DNA of 64,000 nucleotides from Gordionus sp. m RMFG-2023 (lineage: Eukaryota > Nematomorpha > Gordioida > Chordodea > Parachordodidae): positions 58,319,561 to 58,383,560 of the forward strand of contig NC_088775.1 of the NCBI RefSeq assembly GCF_954871325.1. The letters run 5' to 3'. The notes below the pieces were generated by a model. It saw only the letters and a list, made by a program, of their open reading frames with translations, did no database searches and had not been told where the DNA came from. Below are positions 14,040 through 29,400 of this stretch, piece by piece (position 1 is the first letter of the stretch; every line of letters starts with the position of its first letter). A program made the position numbers and the translations under genes.

Positions 14040-14928
14040 AACTTTCAGAAGGAAAAGGCTAACATTTTAAACGTAATTTTAAATATTTTTATATCATTAA
14101 ACTCAGAATTAAATTTCATATCCAAAAATGCTTGGATGTATTATTTTACGCTTCCGGTATGATAAATATATTTTTTTGTCGCGAAAACTTTCAGAAGGAA
14201 AAGGCTAACATTCTAAACGTAATTTTAAATATTTTTATATCATTAAACTCAGAATTAAATTTTTTATATAAAAATGCTTGGCAGTATTATTTTACGCTTC
14301 TGGTATGATAAATATATTTTTTGTCGCTAAAACATTCAGAAGGAAAAGGCTAATATTTTAAACCTAATTTTAAATATTTTTATATCATTAAACTCAGAAT
14401 TAAATTTCTTATACAAAAATGCTTGGATGTATTATTTTACGCTTCCGGTATGATAAATATATTTTTTGTCGCGAAAACTTTCAGAAGGAAAAGGCTAACA
14501 TTCTAAACGTAATTTATTTATATATCATTAAACTCAGAATTAAATTTCTTATATAAAAATGCTTGGATGTATTATTTTACGCTTCTGGTATGATAAATAT
14601 ATTTTTTGTCGCGAAAACTTTAAGAAGGAAAAGGCTAACAATCTAAACGTAATTTTAAGTATTTTTATATCATTAAACTCAGATTTAAATTTCCTATCCA
14701 AATATGCTTAGATGTATTATTTTACGCTTCCCGATATGATAAATATATTTTATTGTCGCGAAAACTTTCAGAAGGAAAAGGCTAACATTTTAAACGTAAT
14801 TTTAAATATTTTTATATCATTAAACTCAGAATTAAATTTCATATCCAAAAATGCTTGGATGTATTATTTTACGCTTCCGGTATGATAAATATATTTTTTT
14901 GTCGCGAAAACTTTCAGAAGGAAAAGAC
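14040..14928 (+). repeat. 0.9-kb block, copy at 29678-30566
   Basis: It matches at offset 15638. The diagnostic shared variant is GGCTAATATTTTAAACC, seen only at these two places, together with AAATTTTTTATATAAAA and the TTCTTATACAAAAATG monomer. Part of the same block (about 30.08-30.53 kb) recurs again at about 34.42-34.87 kb, sharing TTTTAAACTTAATTTT. Confidence 0.85.
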
Positions 14929-17900
14929 TAACAATCTAAACGTAATTTTAAGTATTTTTATATCATTAAACTCAGAATTAAATTTCTTATATAAAAATGC
15001 TTGGATGTATTATTTTACGCTTCTGGTATGATAAATATATTTTTTGTCGCTAAAACATTCAGAAGGAAAAGGCTAACATTTTAAACGTAATTTTAAATAT
15101 TTTTATATCATTAAACTCAGAATTAAATTTCTTATCCAAAAATGCATGGATGTATTATTTTACGCTTCCGGTATGATAAATATATTTTTTGTCGCGAAAA
15201 CTTTCAGAAGAAAAATGCTTACATTCTAAACGTAATTTTAAATATTTTTATATCATTAAACTCAGAATTAAATTTCTTATATAAAAATGCTTGGCAGTAT
15301 TATTTTACGCTTCTGGTATGATAAATATATTTTTTGTCGCTAAAACATTCAGAAGGAAAAGGCTAACATTTTAAACGTAATTTTAAATATTTTTATATCA
15401 TTAAACTCAGAATTAAATTTCTTATATAAAAATGCTTGGCAGTATTATTTTACGCTTCTGGTATGATAAATATATTTTTTGTCGCTAAAACATTCAGAAG
15501 GAAAAGGCTAACATTTTAAACGTAATTTTAAATATTTTTATATAATTAAACTCAGAATTAAATTTCTTATCCAAAAATGCTTGGATGTATTATTTTACGC
15601 TTCCGGTATTATAAATATATTTTTTGTCGCGAAAACTTTCAGAAGGAAAAGACTAACAATCTAAACGTAATTTTAAGTATTTTTATATCATTAAACTCAG
15701 AATTAAATTTCTCATATAAAAATATTTGGATGTATTATTTTACGCTTCTGGTATGATAAATATATTTTTTATCGCTAAAACAATCAGAAGGAAAAGGCTA
15801 ACATTCTAAACGTAATTTTAAAAATTTTTATATCATTAAACTCAGAATAAAATTTCTTATCCAAAAATGCTTGGATGTATTATTTTACGCTTCTGGTATG
15901 ATAAATATATTTTTTGTCGCGAAAACTTTCAGAAGGAAAAGGCTAACAATCTAAACGTAATTTTAAGTATTTTTATATCATTAAACTCAGATTTAAATTT
16001 CCTATCCAAATATGCTTAGATGTATTATTTTACGCTTCCCGATATGATAAATATATTTTATTGTCGCGAAAACTTTCAGAATGAAAAGGCTAACATTTTA
16101 AACGTAATTTTAAATATTTTTATATCATTAAACTCAGAATTAAATTTCATATCCAAAAATGCTTGGATGTATTATTTTACACTTCCGGTATGATAAATAT
16201 ATTTTTTTGTCACGAAAACTTTCAGAAGGAAAAGGCTAACATTCTAAACGTAATTTTAAATATTTTTATATCATTAAACTCAGAATTAAATTTCTTATAT
16301 AAAAATATTTGGATGTATTATTTTACGCTTCTGGTATGATAAATATATTTTTTATCGCTAAAACAATCAGAAGGAAAAGGCTAACATTCTAAACGTAATT
16401 TTAAAAATTTTTATATCATTAAACTCAGAATAAAATTTCTTATCCAAAAATGCTTGGATGTATTATTTTACGCTTCTGGTATGATAAATATATTTTTTGT
16501 CGCGAAAACTTTCAGAAGGAAAAGGCTAACATTTTAAACGTAATTTTAAATATTTTTATATCATTAAACTCAGAATTAAATTTCTTATATAAAAATATTT
16601 GGATGTATTATTTTACGCTTCTGGTATGATAAATATATTTTTTATCGCTAAAACAATCAGAAGGAAAAGGCTAACATTCTAAACGTAATTTTAAAAATTT
16701 TTATATCATTAAACTCAGAATAAAATTTCTTATCCAAAAATGCTTGGATGTATTATTTTACGCTTCTGGTATGATAAATATATTTTTTGTCGCGAAAACT
16801 TTCAGAAGGAAAAGGCTAACATTTTAAACGTAATTTTAAATATTTTTATATCATTAAACTCAGAATTAAATTTCATATCCAAAAATGCTTGGATGTATTA
16901 TTTTACGCTTCCGGTATGATAAATATATTTTTTTGTCGCGAAAACTTTCAGAAGGAAAAGGCTAACATTCTAAACGTAATTTTAAATATTTTTATATCAT
17001 TAAACTCAAAATTAAATTTCTTATATAAAAATGCTTGGATGTATTATTTTACGCTTCCGGTATGATAAATATATTTTTTGTCGCTAAAACATTCAGAAGG
17101 AAAAGGCTAACATTTTAAACGTAATTTTAAATATTTTTATATCATTAAACTCAGAATTAAATTTCCTATCCAAATATGCTTAGATGTATTATTTTACGCT
17201 TCCCGATATGATAAATATATTTTATTGTCGCGAAAACTTTCAGAAGGAAAAGGCTAACATTTTAAACGTAATTTTAAATATTTTTATATCATTAAACTCA
17301 GAATTAAATTTCATATCCAAAAATGCTTGGATGTATTATTTTACGCTTCCGGTATGATAAATATATTTTTTTGTCGCGAAAACTTTCAGAAGGAAAAGGC
17401 TAACATTCTAAACGTAATTTTAAGTATTTTTATATCATTAAACTCAGATTTAAATTTCCTATCCAAATATGCTTAGATGTATTATTTTACGCTTCCCGAT
17501 ATGATAAATTTATTTTATTGTCGCGAAAACTTTCAGAAGGAAAAGGCTAACATTTTAAACGTAATTTTAAATATTTTTATATCATTAAACTCAGAATTAA
17601 ATTTCATATCCAAAAATGCTTGGATGTATTATTTTACGCTTCCGGTATGATAAATATATTTTTTTGTCGCGAAAACTTTCAGAAGGAAAAGGCTAACATT
17701 CTAAACGTAATTTTAAGTATTTTTGTATCATTAAACTCAGAATTAAATTTCTTATATAAAAATGCTTGAATGTATTATTTTACGCTTCTGGTATGATAAA
17801 TATATTTTTTGTCGCTAAAACATTCAGAAGGAAAAGGCTAACATTTTAAACGTAATTTTAAATATTTTTATATCATTAAACTCAGAATTAAATTTCTTAT

Positions 17901-20900
17901 CCAAAAATGCTTGGATATATTATTTTACGCTTCCGGTATGATAAATATATTTTTTTTCGCGAAAACTTTCAGAAGGAAAATGCTTACATTCTAAACGTAA
18001 TTTTAAATATTTTTATATCATTAAACTCAGAATTAAATTTCTTATATAAAAATGCTTGGCAGTATTATTTTACGCTTCTGGTATGATAAATATATTTTTT
18101 GTCGCTAAAACATTCAGAAGGAAAAGGCTATTAAACGTAATTTTAAATATTTTTATATCATTAAACTCAGAATTAAATTTCTTATCCAAAAATGCTTGGA
18201 TGTATTATTTTACGCTTCCGGTATGATAAATATATTTTTTGTCGATAAAACATTCAGAAGGAAATGGCTAACATTTTAAACGTAATTTTAAATATTTTTA
18301 TATAATTAAACTCAGAATTAAATTTATTATCCATAAATGCTTGGATGCATTATTTTACGCTTCCGGTATTATAAATATGTTTTTTGTCGCGAAAACTTTC
18401 AGAAGGAAAAGGCTAACATTCTAAACGTAATTTATTTATATATCATTAAACTCAGAATTAAATTTCTTATCCAAAAATGCTTGGATGTATTATTTTACGC
18501 TTCTGGTATGATAAATATATTTTTTGTCGCGAAAACTTTCAGAAGGAAAAGACTAACAATCTAAACGTAATTTTAAGTATTTTTATATCATTAAACTCAG
18601 AATTAAATTTCTTATATAAAAATATTTGGATGTATTATTTTACGCTTCTGGTATGATTAATATATTTTTTATCGCTAAAACAATCAGAAGGAAAAGGCTA
18701 ACATTCTAAACGTAATTTTAAAAATTTTTATATCATTAAACTCAGAATAAAATTTCTTATCCAAAAATGCTAGGATGTATTATTTTACGCTTCTGGTATG
18801 ATAAATATATTTTTTGTCGCGAAAACTTTCAGAAGGAAAAGGCTAACATTTTAAACGTAATTTTAAATATTTTTATATCATTAAACTCAGAATTAAATTT
18901 CATATCCAAAAATGCTTGGATGTATTATTTTACGCTTCCGGTATGATAAATATATTTTTTTGTCGCGAAAACTTTCAGAAGGAAAAGGCTAACATTCTAA
19001 ACGTAATTTTAAATATTTTTATATCATTAAACTCAGAATTAAATTTCTTATATAAAAATGCTTGGCAGTATTATTCTACGCTTCTGGTATGATAAATATA
19101 TTTTTTGTCGCTAAAACATTCAGAAGGAAAAGGCTAACATTTTAAACGTAAATTTAAATATTTTTATATCATTAAACTCAGAATTAAATTTCTTCTCCAA
19201 AAATGCTTGGATGTATTATTTTACGCTTCCGGTATGATAAATATATTTTTTGTCGCTAAAACATTCAGAAGGAAAAGGCTAACATTTTAAACGTAATTTT
19301 AAATATTTTTATATCATTAAACTCAGAATTAAATTTCCTATCCAAATATGCTTAGATGTATTATTTTACGCTTCCAGATATGATAAATATATTTTATTGT
19401 CGCGAAAACTTTCAGAAGGAAAAGGCTAACATTTTAAACGTAATTTTAAATATTTTTATATCATTAAACTCAGAATTAAATTTCATATCCAAAAATGCTT
19501 GGATGTATTATTTTACGCTTCCGGTATGATAAATATATTTTTTTGTCGCGAAAACTTTCAGAAGGAAAAGGCTAACATTCTAAACGTAATTTTAAGTATT
19601 TTTATATCATTAAACTCAAAATTAAATTTCTTATATAAAAATGCTTGGATGTATTATTTTACGCTTCCGGTATGATAAATATATTTTTTGTCGCCAAAAC
19701 ATTCAGAAGGAAAAGGCTAACATTTTAAACGTAATTTTAAATATTTTTATATCATTAAACTCAGAATTAAATTTCTTATCCAAAAATGCTTGGATGTATT
19801 ATTTTACGCTTCCGGTATGATAAATATATTTTTTGTCGCGAAAACTTTCAGAAGGAAAATGCTTACATTCTAAACGTAATTTTAAATATTTTTATATCAT
19901 TAAACTCAGAATTAAATTTCTTATATAAAAATGCTTGGCAGTATTATTTTACGCTTCTGGTATGATAAATATATTTTTTGTCGCTAAAACATTCAGAAGG
20001 AAAAGGCTAACATTTTAAACGTAATTTTAAATATTTTTATATCATTAAACTCAGAATTAAATTTCTTATACAAAAATGCTTGGATGTATTATTTTACGCT
20101 TCCGGTATGATAAATATATTTTTTGTCGCGAAAACTTTCAGAAGGAAAAGTCTAACATTCTAAACGTAATTTATTTATATATCATTAAACTCAGAATTAA
20201 ATTTCTTATCCAAAAATGCTTGGATGTATTATTTTACGCTTCTTGTATGATAAATATATTTTTTGTCGCGAAAACTTTCAGAAGGAAAAGACTAACAATC
20301 TAAACGTAATTTTAAGTATTTTTATATCATTAAACTCAGATTTAAATTTCCTATCCAAATATGCTTAGATGTATTATTTTACGCTTCCCGATATGATAAA
20401 TATATTTTATTGTCGCGAAAACTTTCAGAATGAAAAGGCTAACATTTTAAACGTAATTTTAAATATTTTTATATCATTAAACTCAGAATTAAATTTCATA
20501 TCCAAAAATGCTTGGATGTATTATTTTACACTTCCGGTATGATAAATATATTTTTTTGTCACGAAAACTTTCAGAAGGAAAAGGCTAACATTCTAAACGT
20601 AATTTTAAGTATTTTTATATCATTAAACTCAAAATTAAATTTCTTATATAAAAATGCTTGGATGTATTATTTTACGCTTCTGGTATGATAAATATATTTT
20701 TTGTCGCCAAAACATTCAGAAGGAAAAGGCTAACATTTTAAACGTAATTTTAAATATTTTTATATCATTAAACTCAGAATTAAATTTCTTATCCAAAAAT
20801 GCTTGGATGTATTATTTTACGCTTCCGGTATGATAAATATATTTTTTGTCGCGAAAACTTTCAGAAGGAAAATGCTTACATTCTAAACGTAATTTTAAAT

Positions 20901-21013
20901 ATTTTTATATCATTAAACTCAGAATTAAATTTCTTATATAAAAATGCTTGGCAGTATTATTTTACGCTTCTGGTATGATAAATATATTTTTTGTCGCTAA
21001 AACATTCAGAAGG

Positions 21014-22238
21014 AAAAGGCTAACATTTTAAACGTAATTTTAAATATTTTTATATCATTAAACTCAGAATTAAATTTCATATCCAAAAATGCTTGGATGT
21101 ATTATTTTACGCTTCCGGTATGATAAATATATTTTTTGAAGCTAAAACATTCACAAGGAAAAGGCTAACATTTTAAACGTAATTGTAAATATTTTTATAT
21201 CATTAAACTCAGAATTAAATTTCATATCCAAAAATGCTTGGATGTATTATTTTACACTTCCGGTATGATAAATATATTTTTTTGTCACGAAAACTTTCAG
21301 AAGGAAAAGGCTAACATTCTAAACGTAATTTTAAGTATTTTTATATCATTAAACTCAAAATTAAATTTCTTATATAAAAATGCTTGGATGTATTTTTTAC
21401 GCTTCTGGTATGATAAATATATTTTTTGTCGCCAAAACATTCAGAAGGAAAAGGCTAACATTTTAAACGTAATTTTAAATATTTTTATATCATTAAACTC
21501 AGAATTAAATTTCCTATCCAAATATGCTTGGATGTATTATTTTACGCTTCTGGTATGATAAATATATTTTTTGTCGCGATAACTTTCAGAAGGAAAAGAC
21601 TAACAATCTAAACGTAATTTTAAGTATTTTTATATCATTAAACTCAGATTTAAATTTCATATCCAAAAATGCTTGGATGTATTATTTTACGCTTCCGGTA
21701 TGATAAATATATTTTTTGAAGCTAAAACATTCACAAGGAAAAGGCTAACATTTTAAACGTAATTTTAAATATTTTTATATCATTAAACTCAGAATTAAAT
21801 TTCATATCCAAAAATGCTTGGATGTATTATTTTACGCTTCCGGTATGATAAATATATTTTTTGAAGCTAAAACATTCACAAGGAAAAGGCTAACATTTTA
21901 AACGTAATTGTAAATATTTTTATATCATTAAACTCAGAATTAAATTTCATATCCAAAAATGCTTGGATGTATTATTTTACACTTCCGGTATGATAAATAT
22001 ATTTTTTTGTCACGAAAACTTTCAGAAGGAAAAGGCTAACATTCTAAACGTAATTTTAAGTATTTTTATATCATTAAACTCAAAATTAAATTTCTTATAT
22101 AAAAATGCTTGGATGTATTTTTTACGCTTCTGGTATGATAAATATATTTTTTGTCGCCAAAACATTCAGAAGGAAAAGGCTAACATTTTAAACGTAATTT
22201 TAAATATTTTTATATCATTAAACTCAGAATTAAATTTC
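21014..22238 (+). repeat. 725-bp period tandem duplication
   Basis: 21014-21513 and 21739-22238 match at offset 725 (five monomers). Shared variants are GAAGCTAAAAC with CACAAGG, AATTGTAAAT, TTTTGTCACGAAAAC and TGTATTTTTTACG (one A lost). The duplication leads into a cluster of three GAAGC monomers at about 21139, 21718 and 21864. Confidence 0.87.
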
Positions 22239-22504
22239 ATATCCAAAAATGCTTGGATGTATTATTTTACACTTCCGGTATGATAAATATATTTTTTTGT
22301 CGCGAAAACTTTCAGAAGGAAAAGGCTAACATTCTAAACGTAATTTTAAATATTTTTATATCATTAAACTCAGAATTAAATTTCTTATATAAAAATGCTT
22401 GGCAGTATTATTCTACGCTTCTGGTATGATAAATATATTTTTTGTCGCTAAAACATTCAGAAGGAAAAGGCTAACATTTTAAACGTAATTTTAAATATTT
22501 TTAT

Positions 22505-24036
22505 ATCATTAAACTCAGAATTAAATTTTTTATCCAAAAATGCTTGGATGTATTATTTTACGCTTCTGGTATGATAAATATATTTTTTGTCGCGATAACT
22601 TTCAGAAGGAAAAGACTAACAATCTAAACGTAATTTTAAGTATTTTTATATCATTAAACTCAGATTTAAATTTCCTATCCAAATATGCTTAGATGTATTA
22701 TTTTACGCTTCCGGTATGATAAATATATTTTTTGTCGCGAAAACTTTCAGAAGGAAAAGGCTAACATTCTAAACGTAATTTTAAATATTTTTATATCATT
22801 AAACTCAGAATTAAATTTCTTATATAAAAATGCTTGGCAGTATTATTTTACGCTTCTGGTATGATAAATATATTTTTTGTCGCTAAAACATTCAGAAGGA
22901 AAAGGCTAACATTTTAAACGTAATTTTAAATATTTTTATATCATTAAACTCAGAATTAAATTATCCAAAAATGCTTTGATGTATTATTTTACGCTTCCGG
23001 TATGATAAATATATTTTTTGAAGCTAAAACATTCACAAGGAAAAGGCTAACATTTTAAACGTAATTGTAAATATTTTTATATCATTAAACTCAGAATTAA
23101 ATTTCATATCCAAAAATGCTTGGATGTATTATTTTACACTTCCGGTATGATAAATATATTTTTTTGTCACGAAAACTTTCAGAAGGAAAAGGCTAACATT
23201 CTAAACGTAATTTTAAGTATTTTTATATCATTAAACTCAAAATTAAATTTCTTATATAAAAATGCTTGGATGTATTATTTTACGCTTCTGGTATGATAAA
23301 TATATTTTTTGTCGCCAAAACATTCAGAAGGAAAAGGCTAACATTTTAAACCTAATTTTAAATATTTTTATATCATTAAACTCAGAATTAAATTTCATAT
23401 CCAAAAATGCTTGGATGTATTATTTTACGCTTCCGGTATGATAAATATATTTTTTTGTCGCGAAAACTTTCAGAAGGAAAAGGCTAACATTCTAAACGTA
23501 ATTTTAAATATTTTTATATCATTAAACTCAGAATTAAATTTCTTATATAAAAATGCTTGGCAGTATTATTCTACGCTTCTGGTATGATAAATATATTTTT
23601 TGTCGCTAAAACATTCAGAAGGAAAAGGCTAACATTTTAAACGTAATTTTAAATATTTTTATATCATTAAACTCAGAATTAAATTTCTTCTCCAAAAATG
23701 CTTGGATGTATTATTTTACGCTTCCGGTATGATAAATATATTTTTTGTCGCTAAAACATTCAGAAGGAAAAGGCTAACATTTTAAACGTAATTTTAAATA
23801 TTTTTATATCATTAAACTCAGAATTAAATTTCTTATACAAAAATGCTTGGATGTATTATTTTACGCTTCCGGTATGATAAATATATTTTTTGTCGCGAAA
23901 ACTTTCAGAAGGAAAAGTCTAACATTCTAAACGTAATTTATTTATATATCATTAAACTCAGAATTAAATTTCTTATCCAAAAATGCTTGGATGTATTATT
24001 TTACGCTTCTGGTATGATAAATATATTTTTTGTCGC
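22505..24036 (+). repeat. 1.53-kb block, copy at 26687-28218 (partial third copy 25391-26098)
   Basis: At offset 4182 the two copies share AATTAAATTATCC with GCTTTGATG, GCGATAACTTTC, TTAAACCTAATTTT and the TTCTTCTCC monomer. The only change I noted is CCGGTATG against CCCGTATG near 22712. The first 708 bp recur at 25391-26098 (offset 2886). Confidence 0.88.
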
Positions 24037-24590
24037 GAAAACTTTTAGAAGGAAAAGACTAACAATCTAAACGTAATTTTAAGTATTTTTATATCATTAA
24101 ACTCAGAATTAAATTTCTTATATAAAAATATTTGGATGTATTATTTTACGCTTCTGGTATGATAAATATATTTTTTATCGCTAAAACATTCAGAAGGAAA
24201 AGGCTAACATTTTAAACGTAATTTTAAATATTTTTATATCATTAAACTCAGAATTAAATTTCTTATACAAAAATGCTTGGATGTATTATTTTACGCTTCC
24301 GGTATGATAAATATATTTTTTGTCGCGAAAACTTTCAGAAGGAAAAGTCTAACATTCTAAACGTAATTTATTTATATATCATTAAACTCAGAATTAAATT
24401 TCTTATCCAAAAATGCTTGGATGTATTATTTTACGCTTCTGGTATGATAAATATATTTTTTGAAGCTAAAACATTCACAAGGAAAAGGCTAACATTTTAA
24501 ACGTAATTGTAAATATTTTATAATTAAACTCAGAATAAAATTTCTTATCCAAAAATGCTTGGATGTATTATTTTACGCTTCCGGTATGAT

Positions 24591-25310
24591 AAATATATTT
24601 TTTTGTCACGAAAACTTTCAGAAGGAAAAGGCTAACATTCTAAGCGTAATTATAAGTATTTTTATATCATTAAACTCAAAATTAAATTTCTTATATAAAA
24701 ATGCTTGGATGTATTATTTTACGCTTCTGGTATGATAAATATATTTTTTGTCGCCAAAACATTCAGAAGGAAAAGGCTAACATTTTAAACGTTTTTTTAA
24801 ATATTTTTATATCATTAAACTCAGAATTAAATTTCTTATCCAAAAATGCTTGGATGTATTATTTTACGCTTCCGGTATGATAAATATATTTTTTTGTCAC
24901 GAAAACTTTCAGAAGGAAAAGGCTAACATTCTAAGCGTAATTTTAAGTATTTTTATATCATCAAACTCAAAATTAAATTTCTTATATAAAAATGCTTGGC
25001 AGTATTATTCTACGCTTCTGGTATGATAAATATATTTTTTGTCGCTAAAACATTCAGAATGAAAAAGCTAACATTTTAAACGTAATTTTAAATATTTTTA
25101 TATTATTAAACTCAGAATTAAATTTCTTCTCCAAAAATGCTTGGATGTATTATTTTACGCTTCCGGTATGATAAATATATTTTTTGTCGCTAAAACATTC
25201 AGAAGGAAAAGGCTAACATTTTAAACGTAATTTTAAATATTTTTATATCATTAAACTCAGAATTAAATTTACTATCCAAATATGCTTAGATGTATTATTT
25301 TACGCTTCCG
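24591..25310 (+). repeat. Duplicated block, copy at 34861-35880
   Basis: At offset 10270 the blocks share CTAAGCGTAATTATAAG, AACGTTTTTTTAAAT and ATCATCAAACTCAAAATT. The match is interrupted by about two extra monomers in the second copy (roughly 35.28-35.57 kb). It then resumes with TATATTATTAAACTC and TTCTTCTCC. Confidence 0.82.
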
Positions 25311-26490
25311 GTATGATAAATATATTTTTTATCGCGAAAACATTCAGAAGGAAAAGGCTAACATTTAAACGTAATTTTAAATATTTTTATATCATTAAAC
25401 TCAGAATTAAATTTTTTATCCAAAAATGCTTGGATGTATTATTTTACGCTTCTGGTATGATAAATATATTTTTTGTCGCGATAACTTTCAGAAGGAAAAG
25501 ACTAACAATCTAAACGTAATTTTAAGTATTTTTATATCATTAAACTCAGATTTAAATTTCCTATCCAAATATGCTTAGATGTATTATTTTACGCTTCCCG
25601 TATGATAAATATATTTTTTGTCGCGAAAACTTTCAGAAGGAAAAGGCTAACATTCTAAACGTAATTTTAAATATTTTTATATCATTAAACTCAGAATTAA
25701 ATTTCTTATATAAAAATGCTTGGCAGTATTATTTTACGCTTCTGGTATGATAAATATATTTTTTGTCGCTAAAACATTCAGAAGGAAAAGGCTAACATTT
25801 TAAACGTAATTTTAAATATTTTTATATCATTAAACTCAGAATTAAATTATCCAAAAATGCTTTGATGTATTATTTTACGCTTCCGGTATGATAAATATAT
25901 TTTTTGAAGCTAAAACATTCACAAGGAAAAGGCTAACATTTTAAACGTAATTGTAAATATTTTTATATCATTAAACTCAGAATTAAATTTCATATCCAAA
26001 AATGCTTGGATGTATTATTTTACACTTCCGGTATGATAAATATATTTTTTTGTCACGAAAACTTTCAGAAGGAAAAGGCTAACATTCTAAACGTAATTTT
26101 AAATATTTTTATATTATTAAACTCAGAATTAAATTTCTTCTCCAAAAATGCTTGGATGTATTATTTTACGCTTCCGGTATGATAAATATATTTTTTGTCG
26201 CTAAAACATTCAGAAGGAAAAGGCTAACATTTTAAACGTAATTTTAAATATTTTTATATCATTAAACTCAGAATTAAATTTACTATCCAAATATGCTTAG
26301 ATGTATTATTTTACGCTTCCGGTATGATAAATATATTTTTTATCGCGAAAACATTCAGAAGGAAAAGGCTAACATTTAAACGTAATTTTAAATATTTTTA
26401 TATCATTAAACTCAGAATTAAATTTTTTATCCAAAAATGCTTGGATGTATTATTTTACGCTTCTGGTATGATAAATATATTTTTTGTCGC
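25075..26490 (+). repeat. 1011-bp period repeat
   Basis: 25075-25479 recurs at 26086-26490. Shared variants are TTATATTATTAAACTC, TTCTTCTCC, AAATTTACTATCC and TATCGCGAAAACATTC with ACATTTAAACG. The second turn has about two extra monomers between 26.46 and 26.74 kb before the 22.5-kb-type block resumes. Confidence 0.82.
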
Positions 26491-29400
26491 GAAAACTTTC
26501 AGAAGGAAAAGACTAACAATCTAAACGTAATTTTAAATATTTTTATATCATTAAACTCAGAATTAAATTTTTTATCCAAAAATGCTTGGATGTATTATTT
26601 TACGCTTCTGGTATGATAAATATATTTTTTGTCGCGATAACTTTCAGAAGGAAAAGGCTAACATTCTAAACGTAATTTATTTATATATCATTAAACTCAG
26701 AATTAAATTTTTTATCCAAAAATGCTTGGATGTATTATTTTACGCTTCTGGTATGATAAATATATTTTTTGTCGCGATAACTTTCAGAAGGAAAAGACTA
26801 ACAATCTAAACGTAATTTTAAGTATTTTTATATCATTAAACTCAGATTTAAATTTCCTATCCAAATATGCTTAGATGTATTATTTTACGCTTCCCGTATG
26901 ATAAATATATTTTTTGTCGCGAAAACTTTCAGAAGGAAAAGGCTAACATTCTAAACGTAATTTTAAATATTTTTATATCATTAAACTCAGAATTAAATTT
27001 CTTATATAAAAATGCTTGGCAGTATTATTTTACGCTTCTGGTATGATAAATATATTTTTTGTCGCTAAAACATTCAGAAGGAAAAGGCTAACATTTTAAA
27101 CGTAATTTTAAATATTTTTATATCATTAAACTCAGAATTAAATTATCCAAAAATGCTTTGATGTATTATTTTACGCTTCCGGTATGATAAATATATTTTT
27201 TGAAGCTAAAACATTCACAAGGAAAAGGCTAACATTTTAAACGTAATTGTAAATATTTTTATATCATTAAACTCAGAATTAAATTTCATATCCAAAAATG
27301 CTTGGATGTATTATTTTACACTTCCGGTATGATAAATATATTTTTTTGTCACGAAAACTTTCAGAAGGAAAAGGCTAACATTCTAAACGTAATTTTAAGT
27401 ATTTTTATATCATTAAACTCAAAATTAAATTTCTTATATAAAAATGCTTGGATGTATTATTTTACGCTTCTGGTATGATAAATATATTTTTTGTCGCCAA
27501 AACATTCAGAAGGAAAAGGCTAACATTTTAAACCTAATTTTAAATATTTTTATATCATTAAACTCAGAATTAAATTTCATATCCAAAAATGCTTGGATGT
27601 ATTATTTTACGCTTCCGGTATGATAAATATATTTTTTTGTCGCGAAAACTTTCAGAAGGAAAAGGCTAACATTCTAAACGTAATTTTAAATATTTTTATA
27701 TCATTAAACTCAGAATTAAATTTCTTATATAAAAATGCTTGGCAGTATTATTCTACGCTTCTGGTATGATAAATATATTTTTTGTCGCTAAAACATTCAG
27801 AAGGAAAAGGCTAACATTTTAAACGTAATTTTAAATATTTTTATATCATTAAACTCAGAATTAAATTTCTTCTCCAAAAATGCTTGGATGTATTATTTTA
27901 CGCTTCCGGTATGATAAATATATTTTTTGTCGCTAAAACATTCAGAAGGAAAAGGCTAACATTTTAAACGTAATTTTAAATATTTTTATATCATTAAACT
28001 CAGAATTAAATTTCTTATACAAAAATGCTTGGATGTATTATTTTACGCTTCCGGTATGATAAATATATTTTTTGTCGCGAAAACTTTCAGAAGGAAAAGT
28101 CTAACATTCTAAACGTAATTTATTTATATATCATTAAACTCAGAATTAAATTTCTTATCCAAAAATGCTTGGATGTATTATTTTACGCTTCTGGTATGAT
28201 AAATATATTTTTTGTCGCTAAAACATTCAGAAGGAAAATGCTTACATTCTAAACGTAATTTTAAATATTTTTATATCATTAAACTCAGAATTAAATTTCT
28301 TATATAAAAATGCTTGGCAGTATTATTTTACGCTTCTGGTATGATAAATATATTTTTTGTCGCTAAAACATTCAGAAGGAAAAGGCTAACATTTTAAACG
28401 TAATTGTAAATATTTTTATATCATTAAACTCAGAATTAAATTTCTTCTCCAAAAATGCTTGGATGTATTATTTTACGCTTCCGGTATGATAAATATATTT
28501 TTTGTCGCTAAAACATTCAGAAGGAAAAGGCTAACATTTTAAACGTAATTTTAAATATTTTTATATCATTAAACTCAGAATTAAATTTCCTATCCAAATA
28601 TGCTTAGATGTATTATTTTACGCTTCCCGATATGATAAATATATTTTATTGTCGCGAAAACTTTCAGAAGGAAAAGGCTAACAGTTTAAACGTAATTTTA
28701 AATATTTTTATATCATTAAACTCAGAATTAAATTTCATATCCAAAAATGCTTGGATGTATTATTTTACGCTTCCGGTATGATAAATATATTTTTTAGTCG
28801 CGAAAACTTTCAGAAGGAAAAGGCTAAATTCTAAACGTAATTTTAAATATTTTTATATCATTAAACTCAGAATTAAATTTTTTATATAAAAATGCTTGGA
28901 TGTATTATTTTACACTTCCGGTATGATAAATATATTTTTTTGTCACGAAAACTTTCAGAAGGAAAAGGCTAACATTCTAAACGTAATTTTAAAAATTTTT
29001 ATATCATTAAACTCAGAATAAAATTTCTTATCCAAAAATGCTTGGATGTATTATTTTACGCTTCTGGTATGATAAATATATTTTTTGTCGCGACAACTTT
29101 CAGAAGGAAAAGGCTAACATTTTAAACGTAATTTTAAATATTTTTATATCATTAAACTCAGAATTAAATTTCATATCCAAAAATGCTTGGATGTATTATT
29201 TTACGCTTCCGGTATGATAAATATATTTTTTTGTCGCGAAAACTTTCAGAAGGAAAAGGCTAACATTCTAAACGTAATTTTAAATATTTTTATATCATTA
29301 AACTCAGAATTAAATTTCTTATATAAAAATGCTTGGCAGTATTATTCTACGCTTCTGGTATGATAAATATATTTTTTGTCGCTAAAACATTCAGAAGGAA

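Larger units (their letters stand above)
1..21130 (+). repeat. Left array, older mosaic (TCGCG and TCGCT classes)
   Basis: This segment holds about 147 monomers of two main junction classes. One reads TCGCGAAAACTTTCAG and the other TCGCTAAAACATTCAG; the changes G to T and CTTT to CATT usually travel together. Other markers are TTGGCAGTATT, GACTAACAATC, AGAAGAAAAATGCTTAC, ATATTTGGATG with CAATCAG, and CCAAATATGCTTAG with CCCGATATG. There is no single higher-order period. Instead, blocks of 0.3-1.6 kb recur at many different offsets (listed separately). I see nothing else in this segment except the two TTTC microsatellites. Confidence 0.9.
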
